Part shown: positions 51,791 through 60,434 of the stretch, piece after piece
Layout of the letters: every line of letters starts with the position of its first letter
Numbering within the stretch: the first letter of the stretch is position 1
Source: JAEUMG01 sp046349315
GTDB lineage: Bacteria; Pseudomonadota; Alphaproteobacteria; Rhizobiales; Aestuariivirgaceae
Direction: 5' to 3'
Length of the DNA: 64,000 nt
Assembly (NCBI GenBank): GCA_046349315.1
Contig: JAXMCQ010000010.1
Span: 106,100-170,099 of the forward strand
Position numbers and translations under genes: made by a program
Notes under the pieces: generated by a model
The model's input: the letters and a program-made list of their open reading frames with translations, nothing else
Databases searched by the model: none
Told to the model about the DNA's origin: nothing

Positions 51791-52056
51791 TCATTGCCGG
51801 GCTTGTCCCGGCAATCCATTCATCCATACACTCGGTCAGCGAAGTATCGGCACAATGGATCGCCGGAACAAGTCCGGCGATGACACTGGAAAACCCGTCA
51901 TCCCGGCGAAAGCCGGGACCCATGGTTCAGCGCGATTGCTCGTCGATAATTTTCGCACGGATAGCTGGGTCCCGGCTTTCGCCGGGATGACGTTAAAGGT
52001 GCGATTGCTTCAAGCTTCGCCTTCGCAAATTTCGACCTCCCCACAAAGGGGGAGGT
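51791..52056. repeat. Intergenic repeat patch (E-like and A-like units)
   Basis: The 51760-52064 gap contains an imperfect palindrome (TCATTGCCGGGCTTGTCCCG GCAATCC ... GGATCGCCGGAACAAGTCCG GCGATGA, 51791-51885), then an E-like palindrome (CGTCATCCCGGCGAAAGCCG GGACCCA ... TGGGTCCCGGCTTTCGCCGG GATGACG, 51897-51993), and a short A-like CCTCCCCACAAAGGGGGAGG at 52037-52056. No gene is seen here. Confidence 0.85.
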
Positions 52057-52064
52057 TGTTCGCT

Positions 52065-52823
52065 TTACTCCGCCGCCTTGATCGCTGCGGCAACTTTCGG
52101 CTGAAAGATGCAGTAGATCTTCTTCAGATACCCATCGCATTTCCACGCATTGCGATTGCCCAGCGGCACAAAGAACGTATCACCCGCCTTGAATGTCTGC
52201 GCATTGCCCTCATCGTCGAGCAGTGTGACCGAGCCTTCGAGCAGGTGCATCAATTCGTGGCGCGAGAAATCGATGAGCTTTCGGTGATAAGCGGTCGTAT
52301 CCCAGATGCCCACTGTGAATTGCCCGGTTGGGTCGGCGAAGAACTCATGCGCATGTTGAGAAGGCACCGAGGAGAGGAGCATGTCCGCGCCCGGAGACGC
52401 GGATGGCTGCAATTTCACGTCCGGATCGATCTTGAAAATCGGCTGCGTGCCGTCGGCGGTTCCGGATCGATCATCAAACATGACCATGAATTTCTTGGCG
52501 TAGCCTGCTTGATTCCAAATGCAGCGCCGGCCCTTGGGAATGAAGAAGCTCTCGCCCGCGCTGATCACCGTCTCGCGATCATCCTCGACCATGACAACCT
52601 CGCCTTCGAGGAGAATCATGAATTCGTGCACCGGCCATTTCATCCAGCGGCCGAGATTGGCCTCGGCCTCCCAGATGCCGGCGCTGACACCGCGAGCCTT
52701 GTCATCGATCCAGCGGTGGCCGATAGAGGCCCGCGTGCCGGAGGATATCTCGCTCTCAGGGAAGTCGGGCCAGCGCTCCAGCGTGGCTTTCGGGTCAAAG
52801 CGGACGATATTTGTTTTTGTCAT
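52065..52823 (-). CDS. Bicupin protein
   Basis: The 252-residue protein contains two cupin folds: KWPVHEFMILLEGEVVMVED (about residues 63-82) with FIPKGRRCIWN, and FSRHELMHLLEGSVTLLDDE (about 182-201) with FVPLGNRNAWK. One carries HE/E, the other RHE, suggesting one metal site and one degenerate site. Cupins of this type are enzymes or sensors of small ligands; function unknown. The start at 52823 is ATG with a weak purine-rich upstream. Confidence 0.8.
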   Translation of the reverse strand: MTKTNIVRFDPKATLERWPDFPESEISSGTRASIGHRWIDDKARGVSAGIWEAEANLGRWMKWPVHEFMILLEGEVVMVEDDRETVISAGESFFIPKGRRCIWNQAGYAKKFMVMFDDRSGTADGTQPIFKIDPDVKLQPSASPGADMLLSSVPSQHAHEFFADPTGQFTVGIWDTTAYHRKLIDFSRHELMHLLEGSVTLLDDEGNAQTFKAGDTFFVPLGNRNAWKCDGYLKKIYCIFQPKVAAAIKAAE

Positions 52824-52929
52824 GGCAGCTCCTCAAGGCTCGGGCAGGATAGCCATGTTTCTTGCGCCAGGGAACCCAAGCGACTAGATAGGGTTCCCTT
52901 TCGAAACTGGCCGCATATGGAGGTCTCCG

Positions 52930-53529
52930 ATGGCTCTCGAACTCCCACCCCTGCCTTACGCCTATGATGCGCTTCAGCCCTATATGTCGAAGGAGACGCT
53001 CGAATATCACCACGACAAGCATCACCAGGCTTACGTCACCAACGGCAATAACCTGCTCAAGGATTCCCCGCTTGCGTCCAAGAGCGTCGAGGAAATCTGC
53101 AAGATCGCTTATGCCGAGAAGAATGCCGGCCTCGTCAATAATGTCGGCCAGCATTACAATCACGTGCATTTCTGGCAGTGGATGAAGAAGGGCGGCGGCG
53201 GCAAGAGCCTGCCCGCGAAATTGCAGAAGGCGGTCGACAGCGACCTCGGCGGCTATGACAAGTTCCGCGCCGATTTCATCAATGCCGGCGTCACGCAGTT
53301 CGGCTCGGGCTGGGCCTGGGTCGCGGTCAAGGACGGCAAGCTCACCATCATGAAGACGCCGAATGGCGAGAACCCGCTGATGCACGGGGCCAAGCCGATC
53401 CTCGGCGTCGATGTCTGGGAACACAGCTATTACATCGACTATCGCAACCTGCGGCCGAAGTATCTCGAAGCCTTCGTCGACAATCTGATCAATTGGGATC
53501 ACGTGGTCGACCTGTTCTCGAAGGCGTGA
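52930..53529 (+). CDS. sodB: Superoxide dismutase (Fe type)
   Basis: The 199-residue enzyme has metal ligands His27 (EYHHDKHH region), His in QHYNHVHFWQWM, and Asp/His in DVWEHSYYID, with WQWMKKGGGG favouring the iron form. It detoxifies superoxide in the cytoplasm. A strong hairpin terminator follows 22 nt after the stop. Confidence 0.93.
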   Translation: MALELPPLPYAYDALQPYMSKETLEYHHDKHHQAYVTNGNNLLKDSPLASKSVEEICKIAYAEKNAGLVNNVGQHYNHVHFWQWMKKGGGGKSLPAKLQKAVDSDLGGYDKFRADFINAGVTQFGSGWAWVAVKDGKLTIMKTPNGENPLMHGAKPILGVDVWEHSYYIDYRNLRPKYLEAFVDNLINWDHVVDLFSKA

Positions 53530-53551
53530 CAAGCGCATAAGATTTCGGAAG

Positions 53552-53579
53552 AATGGCCGGGTCACTCCCGGCCATTTTT
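53552..53579 (+). terminator. Rho-independent terminator after sodB
   Basis: Perfect 10-bp stem AATGGCCGGG / CCCGGCCATT around TCACT, followed by a T-run, 22 nt after the sodB stop and ahead of the M20 gene. It separates the two transcription units. Confidence 0.8.
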
Positions 53580-53604
53580 GTTTGGTTGTTTCGGCGAGGC
53601 GCCC

Positions 53605-54780
53605 ATGCCCCTTCTCAATGATGCGATTGAAATGCAACCCGAGATCGCCGGGTGGCGGCGGCAGTTGCACATGCAGCCGGAATTGCTGTTCGACGTGCAG
53701 CAGACCGCCAACTTTGTAACCGAGAAGCTGAAGGGCTTCGGTTGCGACGAGGTTGTGACCGGCATCGGCCGCACCGGCGTCGTCGGTCTCATCAAGGGGC
53801 GGCAGGGCGACGGGCCGACGGTCGGGCTTCGCGCCGACATGGACGCACTGCCGATCACCGAAGCGACCGGGCTTCCCTATGCCTCGCAGGTTCCAGGCCG
53901 CATGCATGCCTGCGGTCATGATGGACACACCGCGATGCTGCTCGGTGCGGCGCGCCAGCTTTGCCAGACGCGGAATTTTGCAGGCTCGGTCGCCGTGATC
54001 TTCCAGCCCGCCGAGGAAGGCGGCGGTGGCGGCCATGAAATGGTGAAGGACGGCATGATGGAGCGCTTCGGCATTACCGAGGTCTATGGCATGCATAACG
54101 AGCCGGGCCTGCCGGTCGGCCAGTTCGGCATTCGCGAGGGCGCATTCCTCGCCTCGATGGACACGTTCTCGATCCTCATCAAAGGCAAGGGCGGGCATGC
54201 GGCCTTCCCACATCTCACCGTCGATCCGATCTTCATCGGGGCGCAGATCGTCACCGCGCTGCAGGGCATCGCCGCGCGCAATGCCGATCCGGTCGAGGCG
54301 GTCGTGGTCTCGATCACGCAGTTCAATGGCGGGGAAATCCACAATGTCATCTCGCCGACGGCGACGCTCATCGGCACGGTCAGAACGCTCAACAAGGCCA
54401 TGCGCCAGATGGCGCGGGACAATCTCTTCCGTAGCGTGACTGGCATCGCAACGGCGCTCGGCGGTGAGGCAGAGATTAATTACGATTATCTCAAAGGCTA
54501 TCCGGTGACTTTCAATCATGCGCGCGAGACCGGCGTCGCGCTCAAAGCGGCGCGCGACGTGGCGGGTGACAAGAATGTCAATCCTAACGCTCCACCCATA
54601 ATGGGTAGCGAGGATTTTGCCTTCATGCTCGAAGCGCGTCCGGGCGCGTTCATCTCTATCGGCAATGGCGATACTGCCTATTGCCATCACCCCGAATTCG
54701 ATTTTGCCGATGATGCCATCCCCTATGGCGTGAGCTTCTGGGTCCGGCTGGCCGAGACGGCATTGGCCGCAAAACGCTAA
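53605..54780 (+). CDS. M20-family amidohydrolase (hippurate hydrolase-like)
   Basis: The 391-residue metallopeptidase has RADMDALPITE, MHACGHDGHTAMLLGAA, QPAEEGGGGGHEMVKDG, GMHNEPGLPVGQFG and the C-terminal GSEDFAFMLEARPGAFISIG zinc ligands, as in hippurate/N-acyl-amino-acid hydrolases. The ATG at 53605 is used because the frame from 53578 adds residues of the terminator region. The next gene starts 39 nt after its stop. Confidence 0.88.
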   Translation: MPLLNDAIEMQPEIAGWRRQLHMQPELLFDVQQTANFVTEKLKGFGCDEVVTGIGRTGVVGLIKGRQGDGPTVGLRADMDALPITEATGLPYASQVPGRMHACGHDGHTAMLLGAARQLCQTRNFAGSVAVIFQPAEEGGGGGHEMVKDGMMERFGITEVYGMHNEPGLPVGQFGIREGAFLASMDTFSILIKGKGGHAAFPHLTVDPIFIGAQIVTALQGIAARNADPVEAVVVSITQFNGGEIHNVISPTATLIGTVRTLNKAMRQMARDNLFRSVTGIATALGGEAEINYDYLKGYPVTFNHARETGVALKAARDVAGDKNVNPNAPPIMGSEDFAFMLEARPGAFISIGNGDTAYCHHPEFDFADDAIPYGVSFWVRLAETALAAKR

Positions 54781-54794
54781 TGCTTGTGCCGGAC

Positions 54795-54811
54795 TATTAG
54801 CATTGCTAATA
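54795..54811. promoter_or_regulatory. Inverted repeat at the start of the HTH-RibB gene
   Basis: TATTAGC (54795-54801) and GCTAATA (54805-54811) are perfect complements around ATT. It lies 8 nt before the ATG at 54820 and looks like an operator for an HTH protein. There is no SD between it and the ATG, so either the mRNA is leaderless or translation begins at the TTG at 54784, in which case the repeat is coding. Confidence 0.5.
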
Positions 54812-54819
54812 ATCCGATT

Positions 54820-56103
54820 ATGAAGCTCTCAGCGTGGCTTGACCAAAGCCGAACATCGCAATCCGACCTCGCCCGCCTGCTCGGCGTGACCCAAGGCCGG
54901 ATTTCCCAGCTCGTCGCCGGCGCCAAGCCGTCGCTCGAGCTTGCGGTGAAGATCGCCGCGGCAACGGACCATCAGGTGCGGCCGCAGGATTTCGGGGATG
55001 GTGAAATGGCAGAAGCGCTGCAGCTCGACCCGGTGGAGGACGCCATTGCCGCGATCGCCCGCGGCGAGATGGTGGTGGTCGTTGACGATGATGATCGCGA
55101 GAATGAAGGCGACCTGGTCGCCGCTGCATCCAAGATCACGCCCGACCAGATGGCGTTCATGATCCGCCATTGCTGCGGCATCGTCTGCGCGCCGATTACA
55201 CCGGAGGATGCGCGCCGCCTGCGGCTCGAACCCATGGTTGCACAGAACGAGGCACCGCTCGGAACGGCCTTCACGGTTTCCGTCGATTATCGGGTCGGTC
55301 TTACAACCGGAATTTCATCCAAGGAGCGCGCTGCAACTGTTCATGCGCTCGCCAATGGCAATGTGCAGGCGGCAGATTTCGTGCGGCCCGGCCATATCTT
55401 TCCATTGGTTGCAAAATCCGGCGGCGTGCTCATGCGCTCCGGGCACACCGAGGCCGCCGTCGATCTCTGCCGGCTCGCCGGGCTGCACCCGGCCGGTGTC
55501 ATTTGCGAGCTCGTGAATGACAACGGAACCGTCAAAAGGGGGCCTGAAAACCTCGCATTTGCGCGCGAATTCGGGCTCAAAATCATCTCCGTCGCCGATC
55601 TCATCGCCTATCGCCAGTCGCGCGAGCGGCTGGTGGAACGTGAAAAATCCTTCGAGGTCGCGACGCCAATCGGCAAAGCGCAGGGGATTTCCTACTCGAC
55701 GCCATTCGACAGCGTGCGCCATCTGGCGCTCATTTTCGGTGATATTTCCGGTGGAAAAGACGTTCCCGTGCGGCTTCATCGCGAGGACGTGGTGGCGGAT
55801 GTCTTCGGCGGCCCACAGGGCTTGAGCGGCGTTTATGACGTCTTCAAGCGCGAGGGTCGCGGCATCCTGGTTTACTTGCGCGAAGGGACGGCCGGCGTGC
55901 CTGCCGGCGAGATGGGCCAAGAGCGCTCGGAAAGTGCTGCCGCGCGCGCCGATAATTGGCGCGATGTGGGTCTTGGCGCGCAGATTTTGCGCAATCTGAA
56001 CGTCCATTCCATCCGGCTCATCACCGCCAGCAACCGCCATTATGTCGGGCTGTCGGGCTTCGGTATCGCGATTTCCGATACGATCCGCATCGAGACTTGC
56101 TAG
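54820..56103 (+). CDS. ribB: HTH-RibB fusion with degenerate GTP cyclohydrolase II-like domain
   Basis: The 427-residue protein has an N-terminal Cro/YdaS-like helix-turn-helix (about residues 1-55; SDLARLLGVTQGRISQLVAG), then a 3,4-dihydroxy-2-butanone-4-phosphate synthase domain (DDDDRENEGDL, MRSGHTEAAVDL), which makes the four-carbon precursor of riboflavin. The C-terminal part resembles GTP cyclohydrolase II (LALIFGDISGGKDVPVRLHR, LGAQILRNLNVHSIRLITAS) but lacks the zinc-binding cysteines expected in that enzyme, so the second activity is probably lost. The HTH suggests a regulatory role; see the repeat upstream. An in-frame TTG at 54784 could add 12 residues. Confidence 0.85.
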   Translation: MKLSAWLDQSRTSQSDLARLLGVTQGRISQLVAGAKPSLELAVKIAAATDHQVRPQDFGDGEMAEALQLDPVEDAIAAIARGEMVVVVDDDDRENEGDLVAAASKITPDQMAFMIRHCCGIVCAPITPEDARRLRLEPMVAQNEAPLGTAFTVSVDYRVGLTTGISSKERAATVHALANGNVQAADFVRPGHIFPLVAKSGGVLMRSGHTEAAVDLCRLAGLHPAGVICELVNDNGTVKRGPENLAFAREFGLKIISVADLIAYRQSRERLVEREKSFEVATPIGKAQGISYSTPFDSVRHLALIFGDISGGKDVPVRLHREDVVADVFGGPQGLSGVYDVFKREGRGILVYLREGTAGVPAGEMGQERSESAAARADNWRDVGLGAQILRNLNVHSIRLITASNRHYVGLSGFGIAISDTIRIETC

Positions 56104-56112
56104 CTTGCCCGC

Positions 56113-56577
56113 ATGGCGGGGAAGATCAGCAGGTTTGCCAAGCGGCCGGTCGTCGGCTGGCGCGAATATGTGAAGCTGCCGCAGCTCGGCATCGGGAAGT
56201 TCATCGCCAAGATCGATACGGGCGCAAAAACCGCCGCTTTGCATGCCGAAAACATCGACATAAGCGGCTCCGGACAGCGAAAAACCGTCAATTTCGTCGT
56301 TGCCATCAACGGCCGCCACCATCATTGCCAACTCCCCCTTGCCGGCCAGCGCCGCGTCAAAAACTCAAGCGGTGCCAGCGAGTTACGAGTGGTGGTTGAG
56401 ACGGAGATTCAACTTGGGAAGCGGTTGATCACCGCTGAAGTGACGCTAACCAATCGCACCGATATGGGCGTGCCAATGCTGCTTGGACGTGCAACGGTGC
56501 GGGATCATTTTCTCGTTCATCCCGGACGGTCTTTCCTCATTTCCGCCCCGAAGACGGCAAAGAAGCCGCGGCCATGA
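56113..56577 (+). CDS. Retropepsin-like zinc-protease family protein (RimB/PF05618-like)
   Basis: The 154-residue protein reads VVGWREYVKLPQLGIGKFIA, KIDTGAKTAALHA and MGVPMLLGRATVRDHFLVHP, which is the pattern of the retropepsin-like family annotated as ATP-dependent zinc protease, with the aspartate in KIDTGA. Members sit next to RimK-type ligases, and are thought to act on glutamylated products. The stop overlaps the rimK start by 4 nt, so the two are coupled. Confidence 0.82.
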   Translation: MAGKISRFAKRPVVGWREYVKLPQLGIGKFIAKIDTGAKTAALHAENIDISGSGQRKTVNFVVAINGRHHHCQLPLAGQRRVKNSSGASELRVVVETEIQLGKRLITAEVTLTNRTDMGVPMLLGRATVRDHFLVHPGRSFLISAPKTAKKPRP

Positions 56578-57479
56578 AAATCGCCCTGCTCACCCGCAAC
56601 CCGAAGCTGTTCTCCCACCAACGCCTGATCGAAGCCGCCGAAAAGCGCGGGCATGAGATCGTGCCCATCGACTATCTGCGCTGCTACATGAACATCACGT
56701 CAAAGAAGCCGGAATTGCGCCATCTGGGCGAGAAGCTGACCGGTTTCGACGCCGCCATCCCGCGTATCGCCGCTTCGCATACTTTCTTCGGACTTGCCGT
56801 CTTGCGGCAATTCGAGGTGATGGGCGTCTATCCCTTGAACGAGTCGGTGGCGATCGGGCGGTCGCGCGACAAACTGCGATCGCTGCAGATCCTGGCGCGC
56901 GACGGGATCAACCTGCCGGTGACCGCCTTCGCCAATGACACTAAGCGCACCGACGACCTGCTCGACATCGTCGGCGGCGCGCCGGTTGTCATCAAGCTCC
57001 TGGAAGGAACGCAAGGCATCGGCGTTGTGCTCGGCGAGACGCCGAAATCGGCCAAGTCCGTCATCGATGCCTTTCACGGCGCTAATATCGCGATCCTCGT
57101 GCAGCAATTCGTGAAAGAGGCGGAGGGGAGCGACATTCGCGCCTTCGTGGTCGGCGGCAAGGTCGTCGCCAGCATGGAGCGGCGCGGCGCGGCAGGCGAG
57201 TTCAGATCCAATCTGCATCGCGGCGGCACGGCGCGCTCGATCGAGATCACGCCGGAAGAACGCAACATGGCGATCAAGGCGGCGCGCTCCATGGGGCTCA
57301 ATGTCGCCGGCGTCGACATGCTGCGGGCGGCTGCCGGAACCATGGTGGTCGAGGTCAATTCCTCGCCCGGCCTTGAGGGTGTGGAAAATGCGACGGGCGT
57401 CGATGTCGCGAGCGCGGTCATCGCCTTCCTCGAAAAAAACGCCAAGCCCGGCCGGACCCGGACCAAGGGCAAGGGATGA
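56574..57479 (+). CDS. rimK: RimK-type ATP-grasp ligase
   Basis: The 301-residue enzyme has the RimK N-terminal domain (MKIALLTRNPKLFSHQRLIE), the central PVVIKLLEGTQGIGVVLGE loop and the C-terminal ATP-grasp core (DIRAFVVGGKVVASMERRGA, VDMLRAAAGTMVVEVNSSPG). RimK adds glutamate residues to ribosomal protein S6 or other acceptors. It overlaps a retropepsin-like gene upstream and an AstE-like gene downstream by 4 nt each. The acceptor in this organism is not known. Confidence 0.88.
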   Translation: MKIALLTRNPKLFSHQRLIEAAEKRGHEIVPIDYLRCYMNITSKKPELRHLGEKLTGFDAAIPRIAASHTFFGLAVLRQFEVMGVYPLNESVAIGRSRDKLRSLQILARDGINLPVTAFANDTKRTDDLLDIVGGAPVVIKLLEGTQGIGVVLGETPKSAKSVIDAFHGANIAILVQQFVKEAEGSDIRAFVVGGKVVASMERRGAAGEFRSNLHRGGTARSIEITPEERNMAIKAARSMGLNVAGVDMLRAAAGTMVVEVNSSPGLEGVENATGVDVASAVIAFLEKNAKPGRTRTKGKG

Positions 57480-58501
57480 GCAGCGCCGCCTTCGAGATTG
57501 GCGGCCAGCGCATCCTGCCCGGCGAGCGGCGGACGATCGATCTGCCGGTGAGCGTTCTCTCCAATCAGACGCCCATGTCGCTTGCCATTCATGCCATGCA
57601 TGGAGCCAAGCCAGGGCCGGTGCTGTTCCTGTCGGGGGCCGTCCATGGCGACGAGATTCTGGGGGTTGAGATCATCAGGCGTGTCGTAAACCACGCCGCG
57701 CTCGGCAGTCTCGCCGGCACGCTGCTGGCGGTGCCGATCGTCAATGCCTTCGGCTTCTTGAGCCATTCGCGCTACATGCCCGACCGGCGCGATCTCAACC
57801 GCTCCTTTCCGGGCAGCGATCGCGGGTCGCTGGCGAGCCTCTTGGCCGACCTGTTCCTCCGCGAAGTGGTGCTGCGAGCCAATTACGGTATCGATCTCCA
57901 TACTGCGGGGCTGCATCGCAGCAACCTGCCGCAAATCCGTATCGCGCCGGATGAGCCGGAATTGCTGGCATTGGCGGAGGCGTTCCGGCCGCCGGTGGTG
58001 CTGATCTCGCGGTTGCGCGAAGGCACGTTGCGGCACAGTGCGCGCGAGCACGGCGTGAAAATGCTGCTCTACGAAGGCGGCGAGGCGCTGCGCTTCGACG
58101 AGGCCGCGATCCGCACCGCTGTTTCCGGTGTGCTGCGGGTCATGCGTACACTCGGCATGATCGCGCCGACGGAGAGCCAGCGCCAATCGGCAGCGCCCGT
58201 CGTTTCGCATGCGAGCACGTGGCTCCGGGCGCCGGAGGGCGGAATCCTACGGGCGGGACGCGTGATCGGAGACCGCGTCGCCAAGGGCGAGAAGATCGCC
58301 GAGATTTCCGATCCCTTGGGGCATAAGACTGCGCCCTTAATTTCGAGCGAGACGGGCATCGTGATCGGACGCACCAACCTGCCGATCGTGCATCGCGGCG
58401 AAGCGCTGTTCCACATCGCGCGGATCAAGGACACGGACCGTCTCGACCAGTTCGGCAGCGATCTCGCCGCACCGCTCTATGACGAGGATGAGATTATTTG
58501 A
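57476..58501 (+). CDS. AstE/AspA-family deacylase
   Basis: The 341-residue zinc carboxypeptidase-like enzyme has HGDEILGVEI (zinc His and Glu), DRRDLNRSFPGS (the arginine/asparagine binding block) and DLHTAG (third zinc ligand), then a C-terminal biotinyl-like/beta domain (LRAPEGGILRAGRVIGDRVA). Succinylglutamate desuccinylase and aspartoacylase belong here. With the retropepsin and RimK genes it probably adds or removes acyl or glutamyl groups on a shared substrate. ATG 57476 lies within the rimK stop (ATGA). Confidence 0.82.
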   Translation: MSSAAFEIGGQRILPGERRTIDLPVSVLSNQTPMSLAIHAMHGAKPGPVLFLSGAVHGDEILGVEIIRRVVNHAALGSLAGTLLAVPIVNAFGFLSHSRYMPDRRDLNRSFPGSDRGSLASLLADLFLREVVLRANYGIDLHTAGLHRSNLPQIRIAPDEPELLALAEAFRPPVVLISRLREGTLRHSAREHGVKMLLYEGGEALRFDEAAIRTAVSGVLRVMRTLGMIAPTESQRQSAAPVVSHASTWLRAPEGGILRAGRVIGDRVAKGEKIAEISDPLGHKTAPLISSETGIVIGRTNLPIVHRGEALFHIARIKDTDRLDQFGSDLAAPLYDEDEII

Positions 58502-58540
58502 AAGGGCTCGGGACCCAACCGCTCCGTACACGAACTTTGC

Positions 58541-58688
58541 CCCTCTCCCCTTGTGGGAGAGGGCGACGAGGGCCAAAGGCCCGAGGCGGGTGAGGGGTAT
58601 CTTGCCAAAGGATGGGCCATTTGTGAGTTCGAGACGCCCCCTCACCCGGCATGCTTCGCATGCCGCCCTCTCCCACGAGGAGATGGGC
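58541..58688. repeat. Palindromic intergenic repeat, family B copy 2
   Basis: CCCCTCTCCCCTTGTGGGAG AGGGCGACGAGGGCCAAAGG CCCGAGGCGGGTGAGGGGTA matches 16223 almost base for base, and the right half CCCCCTCACCCGGCATGCTT CGCATGCCGCCCTCTCCCAC GAGG is the counterpart. The 58502-59023 gap otherwise shows no gene; an antisense frame at 58874 onwards is a shadow of the FAD oxidase gene. Confidence 0.9.
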
Positions 58689-59023
58689 GATCATTTTGCG
58701 TCGATGTCCAAGTCATTGTTTTCAATGTAGTTTCTCAGAATGCGCCATTTCTCTCAGGCTTAGGGCAGCAAATAGGTAGCAGTTTTTGCTTTTTTGAGCG
58801 GGCACTTTTTGAGGGGACACGCTATGCATATCTTGTCCCTAAGGCACGCTCGGCTTGCCCTCGATAGTCGACGATGAGGCCTGACGCGCAAACCATGGCT
58901 TTGGGCCATCTGCGTCGTTCGGGCTATGCCTGTTGCATGTCGGGTAATACCTGGATTGCCGACAAAAAGGTCCGGTCCGTCGAGTTCAGCGTCGGGCCAC
59001 GAACCGACATTCTCCTTGGCCTC

Positions 59024-60430
59024 CTACACGACCTTACCGGGATTCATGAGCCCCTGCGGATCGAGGGCGCGCTTAATTTCGCGCATCGCATTCACGGCGA
59101 CCCCGCCAAGCTCGGGCTTGAGGTAGCGCATCTTTCCCTGGCCGACGGCATGCTCTCCAGTGCACGTTCCCTCCATCGCGAGCGCTCGTAGAACGAGGCG
59201 CTCAACGAAGCCCTTTGCCCGCTTGAGCGCACCTGCGTCGCTCGGCGTGACGAGTACGCAGCAGTGAAAGTTTCCGTCTCCGACATGGCCGACAATAGGC
59301 GCGACCAGTCCGGTGCGCTCGATGTCACCTTTGGTCTCCGTCACGCATTCCGCTAGCCTGGAGATGGGCACACATACGTCGGTTACGATGACGTCCGCGC
59401 CGGGCAAGAACGATTTGTTTGCCCAGAACACGTGGTGCCGCGCCTTCCAAAGCCGGCTGCGATCATCAGGATGGGTCGCCCAATCGAACGGGCTGGGTGT
59501 ATATTCGCGCACGACCTCGCCAAAGCGCTCGCATTGCTCGCTCACGGACGCATCGGTCCCGTGGAATTCAAGGAACAGCATCGAAGTTTCTGGCAGGCCG
59601 AGCTTTGCATCCCTGTTGCAAGCGCGCACTTGTACCTCGTCGAGGAGTTCGATCCTCGCAAACGGGATGCCCGCTTGTATCCCGGCGATTGCAGCTTCGC
59701 AGGCCGCACCGATGGACGGGAACTGACATACGCCGGCCGAGATGGCTTCCGGAATGCCATGCAGCTTGAGGGTAAGCTCGGTGACGATGCCAAGCGTTCC
59801 CTCGGCCCCAACGATCAGCCGGGTAAGGTCGTAGCCAGCTGCAGATTTCCTAGCGCGCCGCGACGTGGACATGATCTCGCCGCTTGCAAGGACCACCTTC
59901 ATCGCAAGTACGTTATCCTTCATCGTTCCGTACCTGACGGCAGTGGTGCCGGAGGCGCGCGTCGAGGCCATACCGCCGAGCGAGGCGTCGGCGCCCGGAT
60001 CAACCGGAAAGAAGAGGCCTTGATCCCGCAAGTGATCGTTAAGCGCGCTCCGCGTGATCCCCGGTTCCACGACACAATCGAAGTCCTCTGTGTGCACCGC
60101 GAGCACCTGGTTCATGTCCTTGAAGTCGATCGAGATGCCGCCAAATGGCGCGTTAACGCTGCCCTCGAACGACGTGCCGGTGCCAAATGGAATGATCGGC
60201 ACGCCATGGCGCCCGCAGATGCGAACGACTTGTTGCACATCATCGGTCGACTGCGGATAGACGACAGCGTCCGGCGGCTGACATGCGATCCATGTGGTTG
60301 TGTTTCCATGCTGCTGGCACACGGTCCGTGACGTCACGAGCCGATTTCCGAGTGTCGCCGCTAGTGCGGCAATCGCTGCCTCCACTGCGGGAGGCTCAGG
60401 GCGAGCATGGGGCATGTGGTTCACAGCCAT
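59024..60430 (-). CDS. FAD-linked D-2-hydroxyacid (D-lactate) dehydrogenase, GlcD/LdhD-like
   Basis: The 468-residue flavoprotein has the FAD_binding_4 domain (YPQSTDDVQQVVRICGRHGV, PIIPFGTGTSFEGSVNAPFG, the VDPGADASLGGMASTRASGT loop, LIVGAEGTLGIVTELTLKL) and a C-terminal FAD-oxidase domain with VGHVGDGNFHCCVL and EHAVGQGKMRYLKPELG. It probably oxidises D-lactate or a related D-2-hydroxyacid and passes electrons to a cytochrome or quinone. It lies 4 nt after the L-2-hydroxyacid dehydrogenase gene on the same strand, so both isomers may be used together. Stop in the flanking region is normal. Confidence 0.87.
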   Translation of the reverse strand: MAVNHMPHARPEPPAVEAAIAALAATLGNRLVTSRTVCQQHGNTTTWIACQPPDAVVYPQSTDDVQQVVRICGRHGVPIIPFGTGTSFEGSVNAPFGGISIDFKDMNQVLAVHTEDFDCVVEPGITRSALNDHLRDQGLFFPVDPGADASLGGMASTRASGTTAVRYGTMKDNVLAMKVVLASGEIMSTSRRARKSAAGYDLTRLIVGAEGTLGIVTELTLKLHGIPEAISAGVCQFPSIGAACEAAIAGIQAGIPFARIELLDEVQVRACNRDAKLGLPETSMLFLEFHGTDASVSEQCERFGEVVREYTPSPFDWATHPDDRSRLWKARHHVFWANKSFLPGADVIVTDVCVPISRLAECVTETKGDIERTGLVAPIVGHVGDGNFHCCVLVTPSDAGALKRAKGFVERLVLRALAMEGTCTGEHAVGQGKMRYLKPELGGVAVNAMREIKRALDPQGLMNPGKVV

Positions 60431-60434
60431 AACC

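Noticed and set aside
52795..54690. Long minus-strand frame of 631 residues
   Set aside because: It is antisense to sodB and the M20 gene, both of which have full conserved motifs.
58874..59191. Plus-strand frame of 105 residues upstream of the hydroxyacid dehydrogenase genes
   Set aside because: It is largely antisense to the C-terminal coding region of the FAD oxidase and lacks recognisable protein features.
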